Of a DNA stretch of 64,000 nt, positions 21,101-30,653 are shown piece by piece. The stretch spans positions 1 through 64,000 of the forward strand of contig WTXI01000064.1 in the NCBI GenBank assembly GCA_022376515.1, read 5' to 3'. The notes under the pieces were generated by a model that worked only from the letters and a program-made list of their open reading frames with translations, was not told the origin of the DNA and did no database searches. Position numbers and translations under genes: made by a program. The first letter of the stretch is position 1; each line of letters begins with the position of its first letter. This DNA comes from Lactifluus volemus. Its lineage: Eukaryota; Basidiomycota; Agaricomycetes; Russulales; Russulaceae.

Positions 21101-23694
21101 CGACCCTTCTCAGCTTCAGTCCAAGCTAGCCCGAGTTCGTTAAGCAGAAGGATGTGCTGTAGCAATTTGAGCTCTTCGGGCCAAAGGAAATCGAAGCGGT
21201 TGAGCTGTAAGTCGTCCAAGCGTTCCTGAGTGAGTCGTTCGCCAGGCACAAAGTCGGGAGCATAGGATGGGAGCGGCGGAAGTGAGAGCAAAGGGTCGAC
21301 AGGAATGCGGCGGATGGTGCGAAAATCTTCGGGTAGCGACGCAGGGACGGGTCGAACCTTCTTGGCCACCTTTTTGTAGGCTAGGATGGAGGTCGACGAG
21401 ACGACGGGTGGTGCAGAAATGGGGGCACGCGCAGTCACTTGGTAAGCATCGTAGCCGTCGATGTGTGGAGGTGAAACTGAGGCAAGCAGAGAGAAAGTCC
21501 CAAGGTAGCCAACATGAGACTTGCGGGGACGCGACGGAATTGAGATTTCGTGGAAGGGGTCCGAGGGGTCGCGTAGGGAGACTTGGACATGACCGTTAGG
21601 GTGGTCCTCGAGGCGGCAGCGCAGGAGGCTGTGAAACGGTCGCCCGAGAAGAAGCCGAAACGGAGCGCGCTGCACGACATGAGCCTGTACTTGAAAGGAT
21701 ATATTACCTATCTTCATGCAGAGGTTTTCGGCGCATCCGAGAGTCCAGCTGACTGTACCGCTGGCCGCTTCCATTTCGAGCCGGCGTCGTGGGTTGATGG
21801 CGACTTGAGCATCCCGAGCAAGGTCCTCTCGGATCACTATGATCTGAGACCCACTGTCAAGCACTCCTGCTTCGAGAACTAAGCCATTGACGAGGACATC
21901 GACTTCTTGGAGCGGTAAGGACGACTCCGCAACGCAGAGGGTGGTAACTTCAGCGGGTGGGGTGTCGTCGGAAATCGCGCCGAGCGCCTCTTCGAGGCTG
22001 TGCGTTTCCACTCGACGGGTTTTCAGCTTTTCAGCCAGTTTTTTTCGAATTACGGGGCTGGCAGCTAGAAGGTGAGCTGGGGTAATTTGGTTTAATTTAC
22101 CATCCATGAACCAAGTCATTAGCTGGTCGGTGAGCTTCTGGTCCTCGGCATTGGACTGATAACGGTACTGGGGGCTCGATCGGGTGGGCGGTGTGTTGGC
22201 TTGAGGGATTTTTGCTGTTGGATTGGCGATGGGCGGCGTGAATTGCTCCGATGGTGGCGCTGTCGTCCTTGCGGAGGGTCGAGCTGATGGCGGCGCGAGT
22301 TCCGGTAACTTGGTTGCTCGAGCCTCCCTTTTCTTCCTTTCAGCTGCAAAAACTTCGAATATATCGAGAGACTCATCCTCGGATTCCTCCGGTTCTTCAT
22401 TAACCTCTGAGAACTCCACAACCTCGAAGATGTGGGACTCCACCATTTCTTCAATACGTGCCGACGTGTGCAGCGTTGACTTGAGGCCGGGTGTCGCAGG
22501 GGTGAGGAGCGAGGAAGTCGACGATGGTCCCTGGGCCGCAATCCAAGCGTCGATGCGAGATTTGAGGTTCCCGGGGCCACGGGGAATCGGGTGACCGTTA
22601 GGTAGGCATAGACGATCCTCCTGTACTGAGGCCCGTCCCGTCCGACAGTACTCTTGCGCCGTGGGGCAGGTGCGGATGCGGTGGGTGTATAGCGAGCAGA
22701 AGGCACAGTTGTCGGGTCGAGGGAGGAAGTAGGAGGGGTCGGCTGGCGTTGATGCGGCTGGAATTGACGGGGCGGTCGGGGCAGACGTTGGCGCGGACGA
22801 ATAGGCGAAATTTGACGATAAGGACCCATCCCGGGTAATTTCGGGTTTGGGAAGCGTTTGCGCGAAGTCTGGGAAGTAACGTATGCACTTGTTGAAGAGG
22901 GAGGCGTAAGTGCGGTCTCGGACTGAAAGGCCATGCATCTTATCTAGCAATTCCTCGATGTCCGGTTCTTCTTCTCGTGCCTGGTCTCTGAATCGAACTT
23001 TCTTGGTTTCGACTGCGGGCGTCGATCGGGAGTAGGGAGTAGTGTCTCGAAGATAGTCATCCGGGTACGGTGGATCCCGTTCGCGTTCGCGCTCGTATGG
23101 TTGTCGGTCGCGTCGGGTCCCTTGATAATCGCGAGAGTCCCGGTGATACGGTTCGCGTTCCCGATCGCGCTCGTAGGGTCGACGTTCTTGCCCGGATTCT
23201 CTGGGATCACGAGAGTCCCAAAGGTCCTCGAAATCGCGGGGGGGGCGCTCGCGGAAGTCGCGTGGCTCTTCCCATAGAGACAGTGGGGGAGGCTCGGGTC
23301 CCGAAAGGATAGTGCGTGCGACCTTGAGGACGTCTTCCCAGGGGTAGGCTTGAGTTAAAGCACGATCGGGGAACTTGACGTCCAGCCGGTTGCTCATGAG
23401 CCGGCGGTCGTCTGCGTGGAAGCCGTACCAAAATGCGTAATCCCGGTCCTTGGTGGTGATATCAAGTGAGTCGACCAAAGGGGTTGCGATGAAAAAGAAA
23501 CGTCGATAATACTCAAGCACGTCGTCTTCGTCCCTCATGCGGTACTGGGATGTCTTCTTGACGAGATCGTGGAGCTGTTGTTTTGAGTGGCGGTTCTGGA
23601 ATCCCCTGGCTGGATAGGCCTCCTCAAGTGACTGCCGAAAAAGAGCCCAATCATGAGTTGCGAACCCAGGTCGGGACTTCCAAAGGTCTTTCAT
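18136..23694 (-). CDS. Gypsy-1 gag-pol polyprotein (1,852 residues)
   Basis: One uninterrupted frame encodes a gag core (residues ~1-120, SQYRMRDEDDVLEYYRRF) and an Arg/Asp/Glu-rich linker. A CCHC knuckle CAFCSLYTHRIRTC follows at 330-343, then aspartic protease DSGSQ at about 613. RT motifs include LVHDLQPLNAVTIRN and FVDDC at 1,035-1,039. RNase H (YLAVDSSVRG) has its Asp at about 1,208. The integrase has an HHCC finger (GHKGFYSTH...CHECQ, from ~1,460) and D1523, D1581 and E1616 (D-x34-E), with a GPMVVIRR-type C-terminus. All catalytic residues I can identify are present. ATG is at 23,692-23,694, but the gag homology extends upstream in this frame (FLQEYEELADSHQLNPREK), so translation probably enters by frameshift from the preceding frame. 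Confidence 0.92.
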   Translation of the reverse strand: MKDLWKSRPGFATHDWALFRQSLEEAYPARGFQNRHSKQQLHDLVKKTSQYRMRDEDDVLEYYRRFFFIATPLVDSLDITTKDRDYAFWYGFHADDRRLMSNRLDVKFPDRALTQAYPWEDVLKVARTILSGPEPPPLSLWEEPRDFRERPPRDFEDLWDSRDPRESGQERRPYERDREREPYHRDSRDYQGTRRDRQPYERERERDPPYPDDYLRDTTPYSRSTPAVETKKVRFRDQAREEEPDIEELLDKMHGLSVRDRTYASLFNKCIRYFPDFAQTLPKPEITRDGSLSSNFAYSSAPTSAPTAPSIPAASTPADPSYFLPRPDNCAFCSLYTHRIRTCPTAQEYCRTGRASVQEDRLCLPNGHPIPRGPGNLKSRIDAWIAAQGPSSTSSLLTPATPGLKSTLHTSARIEEMVESHIFEVVEFSEVNEEPEESEDESLDIFEVFAAERKKREARATKLPELAPPSARPSARTTAPPSEQFTPPIANPTAKIPQANTPPTRSSPQYRYQSNAEDQKLTDQLMTWFMDGKLNQITPAHLLAASPVIRKKLAEKLKTRRVETHSLEEALGAISDDTPPAEVTTLCVAESSLPLQEVDVLVNGLVLEAGVLDSGSQIIVIREDLARDAQVAINPRRRLEMEAASGTVSWTLGCAENLCMKIGNISFQVQAHVVQRAPFRLLLGRPFHSLLRCRLEDHPNGHVQVSLRDPSDPFHEISIPSRPRKSHVGYLGTFSLLASVSPPHIDGYDAYQVTARAPISAPPVVSSTSILAYKKVAKKVRPVPASLPEDFRTIRRIPVDPLLSLPPLPSYAPDFVPGERLTQERLDDLQLNRFDFLWPEELKLLQHILLLNELGLAWTEAEKGRFRDDYFAPVKIPVIEHVPWAHKNIPIPSGILDDVIQIFKDKFAAGVYERSDASYRSRWFCVKKKSGALRLVHDLQPLNAVTIRNSSVPPLADQLIEGMAGRSCYSMLDLFVGYDHRSLDVSSRDLTTIQSPIGAVRLTCLPQGWTNAVAIFHDDVTFILEPEIPHVARPFVDDCAIKGPPTRYEISGDTYSTIPANPGIRRFIWEHLNDVHRVLHRLGCAGATVSAKKLFIAVPEVVILGHKCNYEGRIPDDSKIAKIRDWPPCKSLTDVRAFLGTTGFMRIWIRNYSAIARPLVDLTRKGETFIWDDRHDAAMQALKDAIIDSPALISIDYSSDRPVYLAVDSSVRGVGWILSQECPDGTRRPSRFGSISWNEREARYSQAKLELYGLFRALRALRLHLVGVRNLVVEMDASFIRGMLNNPDCQPNATINRWIAAIHLFDFKLTHVPAEKHHGPDGLSRRAPVEGEDADEGDPEEWIDTTLALGIWVLSGLAEPSPPPALVHSLKDSVPDAPPTFPTTERFSKGDTEIALIRDYLRTLKIPPDLPETTPEKFLRRARRFSLIDGQLWRLRGQGLHQLYIPPNERLALLRDAHDRLGHKGFYSTHRTLLDRFWWPSLEQDVKWYVETCHECQLRQTTKIRIPPTVDLPAPLFRKAYIDTMLMPHAAGFRYIVQARCSLSAWPEWRALRTETGRTLGTFIFEDILCRWGAVAEIVTDNGTAYVAALDWLAHKYDIHHIRISPYNSRANGIVERQHRTIRDSLVKACEGDISKWPAAAPHVFWADRVTTRQSTGYSPFFMAHGVEPILPFDITLATFLVPNLTKPLSTADLIATRARQLRRRDDDLASIRDNLFKARLASVRQFEKQFEKTIRDAVYTPGTLVLVRNSTIESDLGRKSKPRYFGPMVVIRRTRGGAYRLAELDGAVSKLRYAAFRLVPYLARSRAFIPVTRILDREDLVSVIRDDAHTTENQNVDVLTGDGQILTPREM

Positions 23695-23789
23695 GTTTAT
23701 GGGGATGTATCTGAGGATCGATTCGACCTTCTCTCGCGGGTTGAGCTGATGGCTGTCTGCTAGTTCTTCATATTCCTGAAGGAAATCGC

Positions 23790-24506
23790 TCAGAGGGTCG
23801 GAAACGCGCCCAGAGAAGAAGGGGCGCGATTGGATCGCGGCGGCGGCAAGGATGCGGGTCCAGTTGCTGGTTGGGCCATGTTGTTAGGAAGGTGACGAAC
23901 GATGGGCGCGACGACGGGGGGTGGCTGTGCTTGGGCTTGTGCGGGGACGTGAGCGGTTGATGGCAGCGACGAATTTGAAACGGGGGGCGTGGGAGGTTGG
24001 TCGGGAGGTAGGTGTGAAGTTGAAGTGGTGGGAGAGGGAGATGACTCGGATGAAGCGTCGACGGGGTCGGGTGCCGAGGGAAAGTGGAATTGATTGTGTG
24101 ATTGGGGAGAGGGCGGCCTGGAATCGAGGGGTGAGGGAACGGCACTTGATTCAACTGTTGATACTGGGGCCGAGTCGAAGCGAGTCGAGGCTGCTGAAAC
24201 TAGGACTGAGAAGGGTACTGATGAGCGAGAAGAAGCGGGGGAGAAGGACCCGGGTATAGACTGGGCAGCGGAGGGAGAAGGTGGGTATGAAAAACGATCT
24301 TGATCCGATGAGGGGTTAGGAGACGTTGGAAGAGGAGAAGAGGGAGGGGTGGCTTGGGAAATGGATACGGATGGATTGCCGATGGGTCGGTTTGGTGAAA
24401 GGCGGGATGAACTTGCTGCGGGTGGTGTGGTTTTTGTGGGCGGTGCGGTTTTCGTGAATTGTCCGAGGTTGTCTCTAGGTGGTAGTACTTTGGACTTCTT
24501 CTTCAT
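23790..24506 (-). CDS. Gypsy-1 gag N-terminal frame
   Basis: Starts at ATG 24,504-24,506 (MKKKSKVLPPRDNLGQF) and runs through a Ser/Pro/Thr-rich low-complexity region. It overlaps, for about 95 bases (23,790 to about 23,885), the frame that continues into the 1,852-residue polyprotein. The second frame lies in the -1 register and is closed by a TAA just upstream of the overlap. This is either a programmed -1 frameshift or a single-base lesion. The rest of the element is intact, which favours the former. No clear slippery heptamer stands out by eye. Confidence 0.7.
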   Translation of the reverse strand: MKKKSKVLPPRDNLGQFTKTAPPTKTTPPAASSSRLSPNRPIGNPSVSISQATPPSSPLPTSPNPSSDQDRFSYPPSPSAAQSIPGSFSPASSRSSVPFSVLVSAASTRFDSAPVSTVESSAVPSPLDSRPPSPQSHNQFHFPSAPDPVDASSESSPSPTTSTSHLPPDQPPTPPVSNSSLPSTAHVPAQAQAQPPPVVAPIVRHLPNNMAQPATGPASLPPPRSNRAPSSLGAFPTL

Positions 24507-24585
24507 AGGGGGGGTTACCAAGAGGTAACCGAGGAGGTCAGGAAAGCCTGAGGAGGGAGTTTCGGAGGCAAGCGACTCTGGCTTG

Positions 24586-24604
24586 CCTCACTGGGGCAGC
24601 CAAA
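24586..24604 (-). other. Gypsy-1 primer binding site
   Basis: Immediately inside the 5' LTR, after two T residues, the minus strand reads TGGCTGCCCCAGTGAGG. It starts with the TGG expected as complement of a tRNA 3'-CCA end. The tRNA species was not identified. Confidence 0.6.
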
Positions 24605-25494
24605 TGTACGAGCTCTTGGGAGCCCGGGCGAGTTCGAAAGACAGAGGGGCCGGTTAAGGCAGGAGAGAGAGGGTACGACGAGGGCGCTTGCGGGACGATT
24701 CGGAATAGAGGGCACGAGGCGCTCGGAACGAGAACGCTACGCGGAGACGAAACGAGACGAAAAGTAGACCGATAGAGACGAGAAGAGGGAGAACGAGACT
24801 GATTTCTTCTAAGCAGACAAAGTGATCCGAATCGACGAATGATTTATTGGATGCTCTTCCAGGCCAATGAGCAAGGCCTTATAACTACTTTTCTGCAGAT
24901 CTGAGATAGATAACTAGAGTCCACGAAAATAGCAAGTTTCAATAGTTAGCTCAAGACTGTAATTCAGGAGGCAAGGGTGAAACACGAGAGTATAAAGAAA
25001 AGGAAGAAAAAGGAATAGTAGATGTAGGTCTGTAAGGCGTCGGCCGTCGGGTCGCTGTATCGGACAACGCCCCGATGGGCTCAGGCCTCGCGCGAGGGCG
25101 CTCGATGATCCAAAACGGGGAAAGTGAGGGCGGTAGTAGAGTAGTAAACGCGATCGTGAGCGTCGTCTCATAGTACCGGCCATAGGAAAGGACCGAAAGG
25201 TCTGAAAGGAGTTAAGGTAACAGGTCCAGCAAAAATGAGTAGTCCAAAGAGAGTATGGTAAAAGGTCCCAATAGCGGGCAATACCTGGTATGTACAAATA
25301 AAGGGGGTTGAGGGTATTCTTGGCGAGTCTCCGCATCGGCCGAAAGTGTGTCGGCGTCGGTCGATGTCGAGGCGAACGAAGGTGAGGAGCGCGGAGTCGA
25401 GATAAGGTGTGACGTCCAAATCGGGTCGTGGTTGAGGGCCGGCGCGAGGTCGAAGATGTCGGATTTCAGGCCCAGCCGCTGAGCCTACCTTACA
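24605..25494 (-). repeat. Gypsy-1 5' LTR
   Basis: 890 bp, same length as the other LTR and apparently near-identical to it. It would carry the element promoter on the minus strand. Followed by the GGAG target duplication and the resumed F-box flank. Confidence 0.9.
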
Positions 25495-26012
25495 GGAGTT
25501 TCCGTCGCCTAATCCGTAGCGTATCTGAGTCCCCGTGGACTGCTCGGTCCATGCATGGCCCGCACGACACGCGATGAAAAATCGCGAATCAGTACTGTAT
25601 CGGGTCTCGCGGCGGGGTGGGTAGTCGTGTGGAAAGAAGCTCAGCCATGGCTTTTGCGTACTATGTACAACACCCGCAAATCTATACGGACACAAGCTAT
25701 AGACTCAGGTCGTAGCGGTGCCAATTTCATAGAAGGCGCGGACGTTGTATAACTTACTTAGGCTTACCAACGTCTTGAAGTTTGTTCCCCTGGCCAGTGA
25801 CTTTCACCCGATCTTTCAAGGTGTTGTACGACGACACATCTATCCTGAGGTGGCTTCCTCCAGTACATACCCATGGGAATGAAGAAGGATGGTGAAAGGT
25901 GCTGGCATGTCATTCACATCACACAGGACCAAAATTACGCCAACGGGTTGCTCGCCATCGGGGATATTCAACTCACAACTCTAACCTTGAGAACACAAGT
26001 GTTGTCGAGAAA
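25495..26012. repeat. Continuation of group-2 5' flank (no gene)
   Basis: After the gypsy-1 duplication the sequence resumes with GTTTCCGTCGCCTAATC and matches 31,270-31,790 and 54,300-54,840. Conserved words are AGCTCAGCCATGGCT, CTTGAAGTRTGTTCCCC and GGTGGCTTCCTCCAGTAC. Short frames in it are not conserved as protein. Confidence 0.55.
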
Positions 26013-26235
26013 TCAGATTAGAAACAAGATGTTCCATCGACTGCCGCGAAATCCCTCTCGTATTCCTTTCGCAATCATCCGCTCTGGCTGTTCGACATAC
26101 CCCCGCCACGTCTCCACAAACGCAGCCAACTCCGCGCCCTCCACGACCCGATGCCAGCTAATGCCCAACTTGAGCCTTCGCTCTCCTTTCCCATCGCCCC
26201 GGTTGACATCCCACACCCAGCGCGCGCGTTGTATC
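26013..26235 (-). pseudogene. E2 C-terminal fragment (chimeric unit 1)
   Basis: Minus-strand residues LGISW...HRVVEGAELAAFVETW and RGYVEQPERMIA match the C-terminal catalytic motif of 2-oxoacid dehydrogenase acyltransferases, where the His and the acidic residue of DHRxxDG lie. Upstream the fragment stops abruptly at about 26,235 inside a Rab intron instead of continuing into the E2 core. The same fusion is present at 32.0, 36.4 and 55.0 kb. Confidence 0.75.
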
Positions 26236-27370
26236 CTCGCGCGCTAGCTGTGCACCACTCACGCGACTCGACCTGTACTACTACAGGATACCGCTGGTCA
26301 AGAACGCTTCTCCTCACTCTCCACTACGTTTTTTTTTGTGGTGCGGATGTCGCCATTCTCATGTTCGACGTCAATCAGCCTGCGACGCTGCATGCCCTCA
26401 CCTGATGGTGGTCCGAATTTCGTACCTACACCCTGCTTGCAGATGAACACAGGGAAGAATAGTCTCGTGATAAGACAGACCTCATTTCCGGTTCGATAAC
26501 GCTACTACTACGAGAGAGGATGCCTTACGCCTCATCGACGAGCTCGTTCCGCCTTCGGATATGCGACCTACCAGCAGTCCAGGCAACGCCAGCTGGACGA
26601 GAGAAACTGGTTACCCTCCTGCGTCGTCAATGGAGTCGACGACGACGAATTGTGCGTATATACATCTCAGTCAGAGGGTATCATTCTCTTGGATGAGACC
26701 AGCTCCCACAGCGGCTGGCACCCACGCTACCCCGGACGTCGACGGTGATCCCGAAGCCAACATGGATACTTCAGTTCCCGCCACTCATGATCCCACTCCG
26801 CACGTCCGCGATCGACCTCCCTTCGCATCACCACAAACGCACATCCAAATCTGACACGCGCAACTCCCAACTTCAACTTCGCGACGCACGGCGGCAAACA
26901 CACACACGGGCTTCACCTCCTTCCAAACTCCCGCATCCTCCTTTTCCGATGGGCGCCCACGCCGAACCACTCGAATCTGCGCTCTCCTCCCCGCTCTCGC
27001 GTTCTCGCTCCCCTTCGTCTACACGCTCATAAGAATTGAGCCCGCGCGACTTGGAGACGCTCGCTCTCGCCATCGACGATATCGATATCCACCACACCTA
27101 CGATCACGCCAGCGCGATCCGACACGGCGCAAGGCTTAGCACGAGCCATGCCACCTCGATCCCCCGCGGGGACTCAAGTTAATCTTCACTTCGGCTAAAA
27201 CAGGTGCGGGCGTCTCGTATATGTTTGCCTACATCGCACAGCGTGTCGGGAATGGGAGGATTCGCGGGCAGAGCCGCCGAATGGGGTGAGGAACAGCAGT
27301 ACGGTCGGTCTTAATCAAAATATGACTACGCAAAAGAAGACATTTAGCCGCTCTTCGTGAGGGCTGGAAT
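26236..27370 (+). pseudogene. Rab copy R2 (chimeric unit 1)
   Basis: It begins in the 3' part of a Rab intron (TACTACAG acceptor, about 26,285). The exon that follows once encoded the DTAGQERF-type G3, here diverged (DTAGQERF reads from GATACCGCTGGTCAAGAACG), then DVNQPATLHALT. The NKTD motif is partly deleted near 26,470. ALRLIDELVPPSDMR, the Ser/Pro-rich insertion and SAKTGAGV (27,194 onward) remain. Switch I and P-loop exons are missing. Confidence 0.7.
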
Positions 27371-28017
27371 CTTAGCTAGGTTATCTTTGTCAATCCTTTT
27401 TCCTAGGTTGGAACGTTGTTGCCGTATTTTTAGATATCGTACGTGCACTTCCTAACAGGAAGAGAAGAAACTTCGGAATAATTAGAATAACTTCCCACTT
27501 ATAGTACTATCCACTTGTCCTGGTTTGATAAGGCTGTGGCCCTGACTTTGCTTCAAGTGCAAAGTATTGGCCGGCTTTACCACAACTTCGCAGACTGTTC
27601 CGGAACTGCGGTATTCAGGCCCGGTATTGTACGAGAAAAACGTGTGGTCGTCCCAACGAACGCGTTTTTGGTATTTGAAGCGGGGCCAGAAATTCACGTG
27701 AGCTTCACGTGCCGCGTCTTTATCATACATATTACGGAATCTTGAAAAAATACAACATACATTTTGAATGCATATACGGGGAACAGGCCGAGGAGGGATA
27801 CCATAACACAAACGGGTAAGTTAACTGACGAGGTGAAAGTCAGGAACGAAGGCGAAATAGACTAACTTGGTGGGACAAGGACGCCGAATTGCAAGGAAAG
27901 AGACGGTAAGGAAACGAGATTGGGTCGCAAACTAATATAGAGCGCAATGCGAGGCGTGATATGTAGTCTGAGATAAGAGGAGACAAACATAAAGGACACG
28001 AATAGGTCAGCAATAGA
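27371..28017. repeat. Spacer ending in a truncated F-box2 3' flank
   Basis: Matches the Rab-to-F-box2 spacer up to the F-box 3' flank (TGTAGTCTGAGATAAGAGGAGACAAA, 27,960 onward). It then breaks at about 28,017, where sequence jumps back to a Rab C-terminal exon. The F-box gene that belonged here has been deleted. Confidence 0.55.
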
Positions 28018-28110
28018 GGAACAGCAGTACAGTCGGTCTTGATCAAGCTATGATCGGGCAAAAGAAGACATCTGGAAGTACTTGCTGTTTCTTCGTGAGA
28101 GCTGCGTGCA
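28018..28110 (+). pseudogene. Extra Rab C-terminal exon fragment
   Basis: AACAGCAGTACAGTCGGTCTTGATCAAGC repeats the Rab tail already present at 27,295. The encoded end (GLDQAMIGQKKTSGSTCC) would be the prenylated tail. Its presence shows the deletion or recombination junction between two array units. Confidence 0.65.
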
Positions 28111-29045
28111 ACCTTATCTATGTCGATCCTTTTTCCTAGGTTGGAACGTTGTTGCCGTGTTTATGGATATTGTACGTGCACTTCCTAACAGTAAGAGAAG
28201 AAACTTCAGAATGATTAGATTGATAGCTTCCCACTTAAAGTACTATCCACTCGTCCTTGTTTGATAAGGCCGTGGCCCTGCTTCAAGTGCAAAGTATTGG
28301 CCGGGCGTTCATAATCCATAAAGTTTCAAATTCGTGAGGTTTACCGCAACGTCGCAGACTGTACTTCTGCATTACACACCATGACAATGAAATATGGGAA
28401 AACTGCAGTATCGGGACGTCCAAACGGATACTCTTTTGGTATTGGAAGTAACGATACGATATGAGAGGCACAGCTGATAGCATTACTTTGCGCGTGCAGC
28501 ATGGTAGCTACCCCTCTCCAGTCCTGTAAATACGAGGACCGCGTTTTCTTTGTCAAATGTGTTGCGGAATATAAGTGCAGACTTGAAAAACAACAACAAC
28601 ATACATTTGGAATGTATATACGGGGAACAGGCCAAGAAGGGGGGTACCATAGCACAAACGGGTAAGCTAGGACGAGGTACAAGTCAGGAACGAAACTAAT
28701 TCGGTGGGACAAGGAACATCGAACGGCAAGTAAAAGTAGTGGTAAGGAAACGAGAATGGGTAGCAACCTAACATAGAACGCGATTCGAGGCATGGTATGT
28801 AGTCTGAGATGGGAGATGACAAAGAGATAAACGACACAGAGTGGCCAGCGATAGAGAGAAGGGGGAATAATCGCAACACAGGCCAGTGCAATATAGCACT
28901 GAGCCGAGGCATAAAGGGTGGTGTGAGCGAGGTGGCATTGTGGAGTACGGGTTGAGGACAGATGGTAGAAGGAGGAATGAGGAAAGGGAACGAAGGGGAA
29001 GAAGCTATGCGAAAGACTCCAAGGACAATTACTGCGCTGGTGTCC
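28111..29045. repeat. Rab-to-F-box2 spacer (no gene)
   Basis: Second, complete spacer of this locus, closely similar to 14,150-15,064 and 33,180-34,150. It ends in the F-box D 3' flank. No supported reading frame. Confidence 0.55.
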
Positions 29046-30653
29046 TTACTCGCTGGGGCGAGAGAGGGCTACAGGACGACCGCTATGCTGGCGGGCTGCG
29101 ACAAATGATTGTATGCCTTGTGGCACAGCTTCAGCGGGTTTTGGGTCAAAACGTCCAACCACAATGGAAAGGGTGCGTAGCGAGGGAAATACTTCGGCGG
29201 CTGGTTCTACTGTGGGCCCTTCTAGCGCAGCTGCGATGGAAAGCTCTAGCAAGGTGGATATTTGAAGATTCTGGACAGAGGGAAATGAGTGAAAGAGCTG
29301 GAGCCATGCCGTCTGATCTATATCGATTTCTGGTTCTTTGTCCCAATACCCGCACTCGATGACGAGCGATTCCACGCTATATTGGAAGGACAGAATCTGG
29401 CTGCATATCTGTGTCATTGAAAACACTTGCCAATCTAAAGGGTCGCACATGATATGCCACGAGCAACTCTGATCCATCACCTCTGCATATTCATTGGGCG
29501 ACATATCAGATGGAAAGAAGACAGCATCGAAAAAGGAGGACTCCTCCGGGAAAGAAAGCGCATTAATCCTCAAGGTTAGACTGGATGTCCTGAATGAGTC
29601 TAGGTGACCAAAGAACCGAATAGTTTGGGGAATATCAAACACCGGTTGATTGAAGAAGACGATCCTGAGGCGATCGAACCTGAGTAGAGGTGCATCGATT
29701 CGGGCCACGAGAACTTCCAGGTACTCGCTGATACCTTTAAAATGAAACCCAGTGAGAGCGGGGAGAACAGACCGGGTCTGTGGCGGGACAGGTCGGTTTC
29801 TCCGTTTGGGGTGAGGCGTCGGAGATTTGAATTCGATGGTGAGGGATTCGAGCTTCGGCAACACGGAAAGGGATGTAGCCATTGTCTCGGGTGGGATGTA
29901 CCCAGAATTGGGTATATAGTGAAGACAAAGAGATGTGAGGTCTCTTGTAGACAAGAGGAGTCGTGAAAGCGACGGAAATGAGATTTGCCAGAGATGGAGA
30001 TGTTGTAAACGCGGGGCGGATCCATTCAAGAATGTGTTGGGAAGGGGTAACACATCAGAAAATGACTTAAGCCAAAGTGATGTCAATTCCGGAAATGGCT
30101 CCTGCATCGCCATCGCCATTTGTTTCCATAAAGAATCCAGGGTTAGTGTCATTGCCAGTGGATCACAGATAGCAATTTCAATATCAATTTCTTGTACGCG
30201 ATCACGATGCTCCAATGCGGCAATGAGGTTGTCGATTCTGTTGCTCGACCATACCGAGTGATTCATGACTACGAGAGGAAATTTTGGCCAAATATCGAGC
30301 AGTTTCTTCACTTGCGTGCCTGATGTGCAAACAAGTTGCAATTCAAGACGGAGTGGTGATGCAAAAATGACGAATCGCCATCTTCGGCATACATGCACCA
30401 GATTGAGCCAATTTAAATCCCATCGGTAATAATTCATCTTGGAGATTTGATAGAATATTTCTAGCAGGACGTCATCTGGGAGCGATCCGATGAACACTTG
30501 TTGGAGCACGTGACCTGTGCGATACAACTCAGCAATCATTTGCAGTGGCCCTAGACGAGTCCTACCTGGTCCTGATTGAATAAACAATTCCTTGCGGCGA
30601 CGTGCAACTCGCATTACTCTATTCGAGCCTATGGAGCTGTCATCCATCGGCAT
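29046..30653 (-). CDS. F-box copy D (group 2): F-box/leucine-rich repeat-like protein
   Basis: ATG at 30,651-30,653 (MPMDDSSIGSNRVMRVARRRKE). The F-box is FIGSLPDDVLLEIFYQ (about residues 58-73), then NLVHVCRRWRFVIFASP and KLLDIWPKFPLVV. Leucine-rich segments follow (TFLNGSAPRLQHLHLWQISFPSL, GYIPPETMATSLSVLPKLESL), and the end is AARQHSGRPVALSRPSE. A probable 51-nt intron at 30,515-30,565 is in frame, so both spliced and unspliced products stay open (535 codons unspliced). No stops or indels are visible. Expected to act as substrate receptor of an SCF ubiquitin ligase. Downstream it faces the Rab relic, upstream the shared group-2 flank. Confidence 0.86.
   Translation of the reverse strand: MPMDDSSIGSNRVMRVARRRKELFIQSGPGRTRLGPLQMIAELYRTGHVLQQVFIGSLPDDVLLEIFYQISKMNYYRWDLNWLNLVHVCRRWRFVIFASPLRLELQLVCTSGTQVKKLLDIWPKFPLVVMNHSVWSSNRIDNLIAALEHRDRVQEIDIEIAICDPLAMTLTLDSLWKQMAMAMQEPFPELTSLWLKSFSDVLPLPNTFLNGSAPRLQHLHLWQISFPSLSRLLLSTRDLTSLCLHYIPNSGYIPPETMATSLSVLPKLESLTIEFKSPTPHPKRRNRPVPPQTRSVLPALTGFHFKGISEYLEVLVARIDAPLLRFDRLRIVFFNQPVFDIPQTIRFFGHLDSFRTSSLTLRINALSFPEESSFFDAVFFPSDMSPNEYAEVMDQSCSWHIMCDPLDWQVFSMTQICSQILSFQYSVESLVIECGYWDKEPEIDIDQTAWLQLFHSFPSVQNLQISTLLELSIAAALEGPTVEPAAEVFPSLRTLSIVVGRFDPKPAEAVPQGIQSFVAARQHSGRPVALSRPSE

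Larger units (their letters stand above)
17251..25494 (-). mobile_element. Gypsy-1: Ty3/gypsy LTR retrotransposon, young and apparently complete
   Basis: The element is 8,244 bp with two 890-bp LTRs (TGTACGAGCT...CCTTACA), a GGAG target duplication (17,247-17,250 and 25,495-25,498), a primer binding site and gag-pol on the minus strand. RT precedes integrase, so it is Ty3/gypsy. I found one difference between the LTRs by eye (A near 18,015 versus G near 25,373). The paralogous unoccupied site reads AAGGGGGAGTTTCAGTC near 31,270. Everything points to a recent insertion into the F-box C 5' flank. Confidence 0.95.

Noticed and set aside
24914..25336. A 140-codon frame present identically in both gypsy-1 LTRs (also 17,560-18,021)
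   Set aside because: It is LTR sequence. It starts and ends without relation to any gene and matches no known domain.
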